Assembly: GCA_008802785.1 (NCBI GenBank)
Contig: VUYT01000012.1
Span: 434,001-498,000 of the forward strand
Direction: 5' to 3'
From: Symmetrospora coprosmae
Taxonomy: Eukaryota; Basidiomycota; Cystobasidiomycetes; Symmetrosporaceae
Length of the DNA stretch: 64,000 nt
Shown here one piece after another: positions 11,046 to 22,912 of the stretch (position 1 is its first letter; every line of letters starts with the position of its first letter). The notes beneath the pieces are model-generated. The model saw only the letters and a list, made by a program, of their open reading frames with translations, did no database searches and had not been told where the DNA came from. The position numbers and the translations under genes were made by a program.

Positions 11046-14000
11046 ATGGACGATTTCCACTTTGCAAGTGAAGCTCCGCGCCACGCGGACGGGGGCGCCA
11101 TCACGTCTTCGCCGTCGTCCGGCCCGCTGCACCCAAACAATGAAGGGAGGGCCTCGAGCGAGCGCGAGCACCCTCACAATCACCCTCCGACCCATACCAG
11201 CAGTGGCATTGCAGTCAATCCAGCACTGATACGCGGCACACCTGGTGCCATGAGATCCAGCTACGTTGCGGGATCGCGCCCTCCCTTTGGCACGTCGTCC
11301 TACTCGACCACGGCGGTTCCGCAGGCGGCAGCAGCAGCAGCAGGAGGGACGGCAGGGGCGCCCTCCCCTGGCTCCGCGTACCTGCATGGGATGAACAGCG
11401 CAGCAGCAGCGGCAGCTGCAGGAGGAGGGAGTGGCATCAACTCGCTGTCGTCGTCCACCTCGTCCATTGCGGGTCCACGGCATCCGTTTGCCAACCCTCC
11501 TCCGCTCATCAGCTCCAACTCGAGCCCGGCCGCGCCTCAGCTGCTCGCGTCGCCCCAACTCTACACGGGTCCACCAGCGGGACAATCAGCAGCAGCACCT
11601 TCCCCTTCGTCGCGCTTCAGGCAGAACTCTCTGCAGACACCGCAGGGATCAGGGTATCCCACACCCCAGGCCCACTACTCGCAGCCGGGCGGGAACAGCG
11701 GGACGCAGGCGGGCCTTGGAGGAGGTCCGTGGGAGCTCATCGACAACGCCGCGGGTCCGAGCGGACATCTACCGTCGTTCACCTCGCCCTCGTCGTCTTC
11801 GTCGCTGCAACATGTACACAGCGGGAGCAGCGCGGACTATCATGCTGGGACTGTGGCATCGCCGTCGCGCTACTACAGCAACAGCAATAGCAACAGCAAC
11901 GGCGTCGTCAGCGGCGCATCTCTGCCGTACAGCGCCGTGCCTTACAACAGCGGAGGAACACCCTCGTCGACGGCTTCGTCCTCGAGACCACCTTCGATGT
12001 CCTTTGGCGGCAACTCATCGCACTCCCTGCTCACCGACCCAGCGACCCAGATAGCAGCAGAGCTGGCGGCATCCAGCTTGGGCAGCATAAGCGAGGCTAC
12101 TCCGCCTAGCTCGCTGCCACATCATCTACCTACTTCTTCACAGCATCTTGCGTCCAACAACTCGTCGTCATCCTCCTTTACATCGCTGGCCACACGCAAC
12201 AACGCCCTCCCTCCTCTACCGCACTCATCGTCGTCGAGCGCCTCGAGCGGCTCCGGGTACCAGCCGCACAAGCTTACAAAAGCGAGGGACGGGCGGAGTG
12301 GCAGCGTCTCGCACCAGCAGTCCGTTGCAGAGGGCTACACGGGACCGGACGGCACATTTGGGTATCAACAACAATCGCTGCCGCCCCTTCCGCCAGCATT
12401 GCCACCCCTTGCGACGGGCGGCGGCACCACCAAAGAGCAGAAGGAGCGCACCCTGACTGCACCAGGACGCAAAAAGTCGCTCGGTGCCGCATCGGGCGGA
12501 GATGATGACGGTAGCAGCGGGCCCAAATCAGGCATCAAATCCATGTTTGGCGGGTTCCTCGACATGCTCTCGGACAAGAAGAAAGTAGAGATCAGCACGC
12601 CGTACGATCCGGTGCATCTCACCCACGTAGGCTTCAACGTCGACACGGGCGAATTCACGGGTCTGCCCAAAGAATGGCAGCAGTTGCTTTCGGACTCGGG
12701 CATCTCCAAGCAGGAACAGATGGCGCACCCGCAGGCGGTTGCTGACATCGTCGCATTCTACAACGACGCGACAAAGAAGGAGGCAGCAAGGCCAGGCGGA
12801 GAAGATGACGATGTATGGCAGAAGTTTGGTGGCGTCCAAAAGGCGCACCCGGAGCTTGACCTGCCGGCCCTGCATGGGCACTTGCAGCCAGCAGTAAGTC
12901 GGGTCGGAGAAATCGTCTCAGTCTTCGAGAGATGAAGCTGAATATGTTACTGCGTACGTGCAGCGGGCCGCGCCTCCTCCTCCACCGTCCACCGGAGGAG
13001 ACTATGCCTCACCGCATGCGTACAAGAAGGCGGCAGGTCCGCCTCCACTACCTTCGATGAACGCTAACAGGACAGCGCCCTCGTCCCCGGCGAACCAGCA
13101 GAGTTCGTCAGCGCACCAGCATCCACGACAAGATCTCAACCGCTCCATGTCGGCACGCCAACCGCCGCGTGAGGGACAGTTGCAGCCACTTGACCGGTCA
13201 CAGTCCCAACGGAGATCTCCATCACCTGGCTCTTCCCCACACATGGGAGGCAACCACGTCTTTCATGCCTCGTCGCAGCCTCTGCCTCCAGTGCCATCGC
13301 AGCCGAAGGCGTTCCAGGCGAGTAGAGCGCCGCCTCTCATACCAGGGGCCCCGGCGCAATCGACATCCCAGCAGATACTCAAGAAGCAGCCTTCGCAAAA
13401 GCAGCTCAAGCAGCAGCAGCAGCAGCAGCAGCAGGACATGAGTGATGTGCCGGCTGCGGTGCCACGGCGGCGCAAGGCTGACAATGCAGCGCAGGCCGAG
13501 CACGATGCTGTCGTGGAGCGCTTGAAGGAGATTTGCACGGATGCCGACCCGACAAAGCTGTATCGATCACTCGTCAAGATCGGGCAGGGTGCTTCAGGGG
13601 GCGTTTTCACCGCTTACCAGGTGGGCACGAACCTGTCGGTTGCCATCAAGCAGATGAATCTCGAGCAGCAGCCCAAGAAGGACCTCATCATTAACGAGAT
13701 TGTCGTCATGAAGGAGTCGATGCATCCAAATATAGTCAACTTCATCGACTCGTTCCTGCTGAAAGGCGATCTCTGGGTCGTCATGGAATACATGGAGGGA
13801 GGCAGCTTGACGGACGTTTGCACGACCAACATCATGACCGAAGGGCAGATTGCGGCCGTGTCGCGCGAGACACTCGAGGGCATCAAGCATCTCCATGCGA
13901 ACGGCGTTATTCATCGGGATATCAAGAGCGACAACGTCCTTCTCAGCCTAGACGGCGAGATCAAGCTCAGTGGGTCTGACGTATTGCGCACATCTTGACA

Positions 14001-14581
14001 CGCCCATGTTGACGGCATTCTCCATCTCCTCCAGCCGACTTTGGGTTCTGTGCCCAGATCTCGGATCCTAATGCGAAACGGACGACCATGGTTGGCACAC
14101 CATACTGGATGGCGCCCGAAGTAGTCAAGCGGAAAGCATACGGTCCAAAGATTGATGTGTGGTCTTGCGGTATCATGGCTATTGAGATGATGGATGGGGA
14201 ACCGCCTTACCTTCACGAGAACCCGCTCAGGGTGAGCGAGCGTGTCTCGCCTTGCCCAGGATTGACGACAAAGCTTACCGTCAGTCCTCGTGTCGCAGGC
14301 CATCTACCTGATCTCCACTACGGGCACGCCCAAGATCAAGGAGCCCGAGCGGTACTCGCACGTCTTCCGAGATTACCTTGCGAGGGCGCTCTGCGTGCAC
14401 CCGGAGCAACGGCCGAGTGCGGCCGAAATACTACAGCATCCATTTTTCCAGAAGGCAGAGCCTCTGAAGAACCTTGGGCCCCTCAGTGAGTCCAGCAGAG
14501 AGCGTCAGTGTCCTGCCCGCACATCGCTAACTCTGCTTGCGCCTTCCAGTCAGAGCAGCGATTCAGGCCAAGAAGAAGTAG
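11046..14581 (+). CDS. STE20: p21-activated protein kinase, Ste20 type
   Basis: Ser/Thr kinase activated by Cdc42/Rac, acting in polarity and in the mating/filamentation MAPK cascade. A long Ser/Pro/Gly/Gln-rich N-terminus precedes a CRIB domain: [20 protein letters not shown], then [13 protein letters not shown]. After a second low-complexity linker with a (CAG)8 polyGln run comes the kinase domain: P-loop [17 protein letters not shown] lysine, catalytic [11 protein letters not shown] in the next exon ([12 protein letters not shown]), activation segment [14 protein letters not shown], and [13 protein letters not shown]. The last exon encodes [10 protein letters not shown] and the stop. No PH domain is visible, so it matches Ste20 (smut Smu1) rather than Cla4. 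Introns follow HLQPA, EIKLS, ENPLR and GPL. The start is uncertain: 11046 ([11 protein letters not shown]) is the first ATG in this exon, yet the frame stays open 460 bases upstream and a first exon may be missing. Confidence 0.92.
13411..13434 (+). repeat. (CAG)8 polyglutamine tract
   Basis: Eight CAG triplets in frame in the linker between the CRIB and kinase domains of the PAK gene, encoding a Gln run. Such runs are length-variable in many fungi. Confidence 0.85.
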
Positions 14582-15064
14582 GAGTCTGACCAAGCCATAC
14601 CCTACCCCTACCGCTCAGTATTGCGTGTCGTCAGCATTTCGTCGCTTTCTACCTCTCCTTGGCGATGAGTGCACCAGCGGAAGTGTGTGTGTGTGTTCTG
14701 GTTGCCTGTCTCGCCTTTCGTTTCCCGATCTTCTCCGTCTCTCTTGATGCGCGGTGTTCTTGTTGGAATAGCATGACTGGGCACGAGCAAGTGTAATGCA
14801 CGAGAACCGGGAAGTCAATCGCCCTTTACGCACTCATTATCGCTTTGCAGGCCGACGTTGTGAGGTTTGCGGTGGCGGAGGCGCCTGCACGCGCTCAGCC
14901 GCCCTCCACCGCGACGCGTCGCTTTCAGTGCTGCTACTCCCTCCTCCGAAGCTCATTCGACCAAGCAGAAACGGTAGCAGCGACCAGGGCACTAGCAGTG
15001 GCAGGAGTGGAGTTGGTAGTGCGGTGCACCCACGGCAGTCCCGGCATCAGTACTCTGCACCGCC
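14582..15064. promoter_or_regulatory. Intergenic region, PAK 3' end / POL2 promoter
   Basis: About 480 bases between two plus-strand genes. It includes a short GTGTGTGTGTGT run near 14685. I see no gene and no clear core promoter element. Confidence 0.35.
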
Positions 15065-18000
15065 ATGGCTCGCGGCGGCTCTGGGACGGGCGGCGCGTTC
15101 AGAGGCAAGCACGGGAATCTGCCCTTTCGAGGCGGGCGCGGCGGCTTCAAGCCTAGAGGAGGAGGACGAGGTGGTGGTGCTGCTGGAGCCAACGGCGGCA
15201 AGGGCGTCAACATCCAGACGGAGGATGGAGGAACTGCTCGTGAGGCTGTTCCCTGCCTGCCTGGACTGGATCCAGCTCTCGGCGGAGACCAGCTGCGGGC
15301 GTCCACGAAGAAGCTGCAGAAAGCTGACGCACCTCCGCTTGGGCTACACTTCTGCACACAGAGGACGATGCTTTCGAGAACGCCAAAGCGCGCGACGAGA
15401 TTGACGAGCGACTTGGCTTCAAGCGCTGGGAGCATGGCACCCCAAAGACAGGATGGCTCGTCAACATGCACGCCGTCAGTCTCGGCTCCTAAACGGTTGC
15501 AAAGGAAGCACACAAAATCTGATACGCGCTACACTTCCTCTGGCCACTCCTCCTGCAGACCCTCCTCAAAGACGATGCGCATCCGGGCGGCAAGGCAGCT
15601 GTGGACTTCTACTTCATCGAAGAAGACGGTGCCATGTTGTGCGTGCTTCGCAGTGCCCACTCGTGAAGCTACGCAGTCCACTGACTGACTTTACGGATTC
15701 GTTTTCGATCGACAGCAAGAGCACCATGGTGTACGAGCCATACTTTCTGATAGCCTGCAAGGTGAGCCGGGTCCTGAGCCCGACGCGTTGCGTGTCTCCC
15801 GCGCCGACATGTACCTCTTCCCGGCTGCAGAAAGGCATGGAGTCTCAAGTAGAAGAATGGCTACTCAAGAAGTACGAGGACCAGATCGTCAAGCTCGAAC
15901 GAGAGCGCAAGGAGGACTTGAAACTGGTGCGTTGCCCGCGCTACACGCGTCTCACCGCAAAGGCTTCACCTTGGGGCAGCAAGTTGACATAGCGGGAAGG
16001 GAACCTGGACAGCCGAACCACCTCCTTGGCTATCGGCGGACATTCATCCGGCTCAACTTTCGCAACTCGAACGACATGTACGTTGTCCGGCGCGAGCTGC
16101 TACCCATGATCGAGAAGAACATGGCTAGCTTGGATGCGATAGATGCCTACGCCGAGGTTATCGGCGGGGCAGGAGGATCTGCAGACATGGAGATGGCCTA
16201 TGGCGATGAGGAGCTTGAGGACGGCATGGGCTACGTCGCCAAGAGCTCGCGGGTCATCGGAGGCTCTAATCCTGGAGAGGACATTATCGACATTCGCGAG
16301 TACGATATCCCGTACTACCTCCGGGTAGCCATCGACAAGGGTGTGTCCGACGTGCTGGCTTGCACGTTTCTCCTCTGCCGGAAGCTGACCGCAAAGTGTT
16401 CTGACCCGCAGAGATCCGGGTAGGACTATGGTACACGGTCTCCTCGGAAAGCGGCGAGATCCATCTCAACTGCATCAAGGAGAGGGTTGAGCGAGCCGAG
16501 CCAGTCGTCATGGCTTTCGATATTGAGGTGACCAAGACGCCGTTGAAGTTCCCGGATCAACAGCTAGATCAAATCATGATGATATCGTACATGATCGATG
16601 GACAGGTGCGCCATCGATGCTTTATGCCCGTCAAGGCAGACAGGAGGGCTGACCTGACAACGTCCGCCTCTATAGGGCTATCTCATCACAAACCGCGAGA
16701 TTGTCAGCGAAGACATCGAGGACTTTGAGTATTCGCCTAAAGCAGAGTACGAAGGACCATTCACCATCTTCAACGAAGAGAATGAGGCGGCGTCGATTCG
16801 ACGCTTCTTTGAGCACATCCGAGAAGCCAAGCCGACCGTTATTGCCACCTACAACGGAGACTCTTTCGACTTCCCTTTCGTGGAGGCTCGAGCCATCCTG
16901 CACGGCATTGACATGCTGCAAGAGATCGGTTTCGCCAAAGACCGAGAGAACGAATACAAGAGCCGGCAATGCGTCCACATGGACTGCTTCAGATGGGTCA
17001 AGCGTGACTCGTACCTGCCGCAGGGTAGTCAGGGCCTGAAAGCTGTCACTGTCGCCAAGCTGGGCTACAACCCGATAGAGCTGGATCCGGAACTTATGAC
17101 ACCGTGCGTGCCTGTTGACCAGCTGCCTCTTGCGACGTGCACATGCTGACCAGCCCGAGTGCCTACATCACAGCTACGCCCAGGAACAGCCTCGGATCCT
17201 CTCGCAATACTCCGTTTCCGACGCCGTTGCTACTTACTACCTCTACATGAAGTACGTTCATCCTTTTGTCTTCTCCCTGTGCAACATCATTCCCCTCAAT
17301 CCCGACGAGGTCCTGCGGAAAGGGTCTGGCACGCTGTGCGAGACGCTCCTCATGGTCGAGGCGTATCGAGGCGAGATTGTCATGCCGAACAGACACGTGG
17401 AAGGTCAGTCCGCCTTCTACGACGGCCATCTCCTCGAGTCCGAAACGTATGTTGGCGGGCACGTCGAGGCTCTCGAGGCCGGCGTCTTCCGAAGCGATAT
17501 TCCCGTGGACTTCAAGATGGTACCTGAAGCGTGTCAGAAGGTAGGCGGAGAACGACGCGGAAGACTCGCGCTTCAGGAGACGTCAGCTCATGCCCCCTTC
17601 TGCAATCTACAGCTCATTGACGACCTCGACATGGCGCTCAAGTTCAGCTTGGTAGAAGAAGGCCAAGTAGCTCTCGGCGATGTCGAAAACTACGAAGAAG
17701 TGAAAGCTGCCATCCAAGCACAACTGGAGGAGCTGCGTGACACGCCTCTTCGCCAGGATACGCCACTCATCTACCACCTCGATGTCGCGGCCATGTACCC
17801 CAACATCATGTTGTCGAATCGACTTCAACCGGACGCGGTGGTAACGGAAGCAGCATGCGCCGCCTGCGACTTCAACAGGCCCGACAAGGTCTGCGACAGG
17901 AGGATGACGTGGGCGTGGAGAGGCGAATACTACCCTGCCAAGATGGACGAGTTCAAGATGGTCAGGAACGCTCTTGAGTCGGAGACTTTCCCTCCGCTTT

Positions 18001-21000
18001 GGAAGGATGGTCCTCCTCGCAAATTCAAAGACCTGAAAGCAGCCGAGCAGCAGACCCTTGTGCACAAGCGGCTGGGCGACTACTCGAGAAAAGTCTACAA
18101 AAAGACACACGAGACAAAGATCGTCAAGAAGGAGGCCATCATCTGCCAGCGCGAGAACCCGTTCTATATCGATACTGTGCGGGAGTTCCGAGATCGACGA
18201 TACACCTACAAAGGCCTGCACAAGACCTGGAAGAAGAACCTGGACAAGGCAAATGATGGTGGATCAGTCATCGAGATCGCCGAGTCGAAAAAAATGATCG
18301 TACTCTACGACTCTCTTCAGCTAGCGCACAAGTGTATTCTCAACTCCTTCTACGGCTACGTCATGCGGAAGGGAGCCCGTTGGCACTCGATGGAGATGGC
18401 AGGCATCACTTGTCTTACGGGAGCATCCATCATTCAGATGGCCCGCAAGCTGGTAGAGCAGATCGGCCGGCCGCTAGAGCTCGACACCGACGGTATCTGG
18501 TGCATGCTGCCGTCGACTTTCCCGGACAACTTCTCTTTCAAGCTGAAAGGTGGCAAGAAGTTCGGCATCAATTACCCTTGCAGCATGCTTAATCATCTGG
18601 TGCACGCCGACTTCACCAACGATCAGTATCACGAGCTGGTGGACAAGGAGAGGGGCGTCTACAAGGTCAAGAGCGAGAACTCCATCTTCTTTGAGCTGGA
18701 CGGGCCATACCGGGCCATGATTCTGCCTTCCTCGAAGGAAGAGGACAAGCTTCTCAAGAAGAGATACGCTGTCTTTAACGAGGATGGCAGTTTGGCGGAG
18801 CTCAAAGGATTCGAGGTCAAGCGCAGAGGAGAGCTGCAGCTCATCAAGATCTTCCAGTCGCAGATCTTCGAGCAGTTCCTGCTGGGAAGCACCTTGACAG
18901 AATGCTACGCCGAAGTCGCCAAGGTCGCCAACCAGTGGCTTGACATCTTGCAGACGAAGGGTGCAAGTCTGTCGGATGATGAGTTGGTAGATCTCATCGC
19001 AGAGAACCGCAGCATGTCACGGACGCTCTCGGAGTACGCTGGACAGAAGTCCACGTCTATCAGTACGGCGAAGCGTCTTTCAGAGTTTCTGGGCGAAGGG
19101 ATGGTCAAAGACAAGGGATTGGCCTGCAAGTTCATCATCTCCGCCAAGCCCATAGGTGCCCCGGTCACCGAGCGCGCTGTGCCAGTCGCCATCTTCTCCG
19201 CCGAGGACAGCATCAAGCGTCACTTCCTGCGGAAATGGCTTAAGGACAACTCGCTCGCCGACTTCGAGATGCGATCCATTCTCGACTGGGACTACTACAT
19301 CGAGCGCTTAGGCTCTGTCGTGCAGAAGCTCATTACCATCCCTGCTGCGATGCAGAAGGTGTCGAACCCAGTCCCGCGGATCCGCCACCCGGACTGGCTG
19401 TTGAGGCGGGTTGCCAACCTCGAGGACCGGTTCAAGCAGCACAAGCTATCAGACATGTTCTCGAGGATGAGAGCTAAAGCGCTTCCAGCCGCCTCGAGCC
19501 AGGCACCACAGCTACAGGAGGTGCCCGGCGCTGATGCACACCAAGAGGGAGACGGCGCGACCGAAGAGGCTGCAGACATTGCACCGAAGGAGGTGAAGCA
19601 GAAAGTCGTTGTAGAAAAGCCAGCTCCCCCAATCACCAAGGACTATGGCAGATGGGTCAAGCACATGAAGAAAGTCTGGAAGAAGATGCGAGAGCAGAAG
19701 AAGGAGGCAGCCGCTGCGGGCATCAGCAGGGCTGGCGGACGGCTTGGCAACATGTTCAAGAAGCAGACTTTCAGTCTCACATCAATGTCGCACACCTGGG
19801 AGATTCTGCAGATCTCGGAGATGCCGAATGGCCGTCCGGGCGAGTACAAAATGTGGCTCCTCATCAAAGACACTCTGCAATCGGTCAAGCTCCGCATTCC
19901 TAGGACATTCTACCTCAACTTCAAGAAGCTGGACGATGCCGACCAGGTCTTCCCTGCATTCTGCGATTAGTGAGTCAGCAGAGGCTGTCCGGTCTAAGCG
20001 ACTCGCTGACTTTTCCTGCGCGCGCACAGCGAATTTGCTACTCGCACCCTGCCACGCGGACAACAAGCCGCTAATCTAGTTGCGTGCACCACCGATGAAA
20101 TGCTCTACCGTGACAACGAGGCAGCCATGTCGATGCTCATGAATCACCCCGATGTGGACGGCATCTTCGAGACCCAGGTGCCACATCTGGTCCGGGCGCT
20201 GGTGCGACTTGGCAACAAGTGCAACCCGGATGCGCGAAAGGGCGTCACGCTCAGCCGAGGTCTTGACCAGGGTTTCAAGCTCAGCGAGCTCGCTCCTCCC
20301 TCGGCAATGCTGAGTCGCCGGAGATATCTCGATGGTGGTCGGAACCTCAAGTACATCTACCTATACCACAGCAACCAGGACAGCCGGCATGTCATCAGCG
20401 TCGTGCTTCCGCAGGGTACAGCGAGGCTCTTCATCGTAGACAAGGGCAAGAACCGCGAATTGCCAAACATGGAGAAATACTACATCGAGGCGAAAGCAGG
20501 CTACGAGAATCGACGTCGCATGGAGGAGGGCGGGAAGCTACCACCTCTGCTCTTCGAGTATCCGCAAGCGCTGCAGATAGAAATCTCGTACCATGCCGAT
20601 GTCGACACCGTTTATCGAACAATCTCGAAGGACCTTGCTGCCCTACTGTCGCGACGTCACGGGCCAACCATGGTGGCCCTCTGCTCGCCTCGGTCGCGCA
20701 GTTTCTACGAAAGTCGGATCAGCGCACTTCAGCAGTACCCGATCGTCATGATTCCTTCGAGCCGCATCGATAACACCTATCCTACGCGCTTGCTCTGGCA
20801 AGGACCCGCTGCAAAGCGAATGGTCCAGCATTACCTGCGACTTGCAGTCTGGCTGAAAGACAAGCTAGACATGGCGCACAAGGGTGATCTGCCCATGTGA
20901 GTGGAGACGCGCCTGCAAACTCCCCTGCTGGCAGGCTGACAATCGCTTTCCGCCTATCGTTCACTTTCTGCAGCGGAAACATGGAAGCGGATTCTCCACT

Positions 21001-22796
21001 CTTTATCACGGATATCGAGTATGCTCGGCGTTTGACCAAGGCCGATATACTTCTCTGGTGGTCGCCCATGGCGCGTCCAGACCTTGGAGGGCGGGAGCAG
21101 GATGCCAATTCGGTGCAAGTCTCGGATGACTCCGCCACTCCGGAGATTGTACGCGCTGGCGCATACACCAACGCATGCGTTGAGATCGAGGTGCGCGATC
21201 TCGCGATCGATGCTATAGTGCAATCAGCGCTCGTGTACGAGCTCGAAGGCGCTGAAGGTGGAGCATCGATCGGTTTCACCGAGGCTTCGCACAACCTGGA
21301 TGAATATGCCAAGGGCACTGCGCACGCCGCCGTGGTTCTAGGAGACTCTGTCCTCCCAACGCAGATCTTTGCCATCGTAAAGTCGATGACCAAGACGTGG
21401 CTGCAGGAAGGCCAGAAGGCCGATGGCCAACAGGCAAGGAAGTTGATGGATCATTTCTGGCGCTGGGTCACTTCGCCCTCGTCGGCGATGTACGACCCAG
21501 CTCTCCAGAAGTTCGTCCTTGGTCTCATGCGCAAAACCTTCTCGCAGCTCCTGGCAGAGCTGAGAAGGCTCGGCTCGGAGGTCGTCTACGCCAACTTCAA
21601 CCGCATCATGCTGGCAACTAGCAAGCCTTCCCCGGCTGCTGCGTATGCCTACGCGAACTACCTCGTTTCGTCTCTTACGTCGCGTGAGCTCTTCAAGTTC
21701 CTACAACTTCGTATCATCAACTTCTGGGACCTTTACGTGCAGATGGACGCCTCGAACTTCGCGGGCATCATCTGCCAGAACCCGCTGGTGGATGCGGGCG
21801 AGAAGCAAGGGCAAGTCGATATCGAATCGACATGGCTCATCCAGGCGCTCCTGCCCGAGGCGCTCCGCGAGCATTTCTCCAACGTCATCGCCCGCTTTGT
21901 ATACGGTCTCTGCGAGAACAAGCTCAAGCATGTCGATTACCGAACGCCACTACGCGCGATCCCGACCGCCAGCCAAACGCAGCCGGACCTCGTCAAGAAG
22001 GAGGAGCTTCAGGCGGCCAAGTCATTCATCGGAACGCAGATGACCCGCTACCTCCTCAAGGTGGTCGAACAAATCCGAGCAGACTACAGCAGATCTCTAA
22101 CATCGCAAGATGAGGAATTTAGAGCGTCCTTCGTCTTCCCTCAATACCCTGGGTCGGCTCTCTCCACCCAGAAGGTCGTCCTCGAATTCGTCAAGGCCGT
22201 CTGCGCAGTGCTCGCTCTCGCAAAGGAGGTCTCTGTCGAGGTCGGCGTCATGCGCAAGAACGTGCTCGATCTCATTGGCGTACGAGAGGTGAGGTGCCTA
22301 CTCGCAGCATATGCATGCCAGCAGACCACCTACTCACTGCCCCTCCTCATACTCACAGTTCGCGAATGAGGCTGCATTTAGGCAACCAAGTGTGCCGTTC
22401 AAGATCGCCACTGTCTGCCAGCATTGCCAGTTGGCGCGTGATCTTGACCTCTGCAAGGATCCGGGGCTACTGCTGGCCCGGTCCGAGACCAAAGATTCCG
22501 TCTGGCCTTGCCCGGCTTGTCGGCACCCTATCGACAAGACCATCGTCGAAGGCAAGCTCATCGACATACTGCAGAGGCAGATAGCCAGCTACGCCATGCA
22601 AGACCTACGCTGTCAGCGGTGCAATCAGGTCAAAGCGTCCAACATGGCCCTGCACTGCGAATGCTCAGGTGCATACAAGCTCGAGACCAACCCATCGGAT
22701 CACTGGAAAAAAGTCAGAACGGTTCAGCAGCTAGCCGACTACTACGGCTTGGACATGGTACTAGAGATGGCCAATGACTGTTTGCGGTATCGGTGA
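15065..22796 (+). CDS. POL2: DNA polymerase epsilon catalytic subunit
   Basis: Leading-strand replicative polymerase with proofreading exonuclease. After an unusual Gly/Arg-rich start (residues about 10-40), the conserved N-terminus reads [20 protein letters not shown] and later [11 protein letters not shown]. The exonuclease domain has FDIE (Exo I) and [20 protein letters not shown] (Exo II). The core has [16 protein letters not shown], the cysteines that bind an iron-sulphur cluster in yeast Pol2, then polymerase motif [18 protein letters not shown], motif [21 protein letters not shown] and motif [14 protein letters not shown]. The inactive second polymerase/exonuclease half follows, and the C-terminus carries paired cysteine clusters (CQHCQ, CPAC, CQRC, CEC) that bind the Dpb2 subunit. 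About a dozen introns of 55-90 bases, most in the first 2.5 kb; the 17.6-20 kb stretch is one long exon. All catalytic acidic residues looked for are present. It converges with UBA2, with only about 115 bases between stops. Confidence 0.96.
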
Positions 22797-22912
22797 GACA
22801 GGATAAGCGTCCCTGTTGCAGTAAGCAGTACGCATTGTGCTTGTTGTACTACAGCTCTTCTATGCATTCTTTTCTGCTTGAGCAGCCCGCTGAGCCCGCT
22901 TCGTGTAATGCA

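Noticed and set aside
10668-11585. 305-codon minus-strand open frame
   Set aside because: It lies antisense to the Ser-rich N-terminus of the PAK gene; its Arg/Cys-rich translation is typical of a GC-rich shadow frame.
17607-18221. 204-codon minus-strand open frame
   Set aside because: Fully inside a POL2 exon on the opposite strand, where the plus frame carries conserved polymerase motifs.
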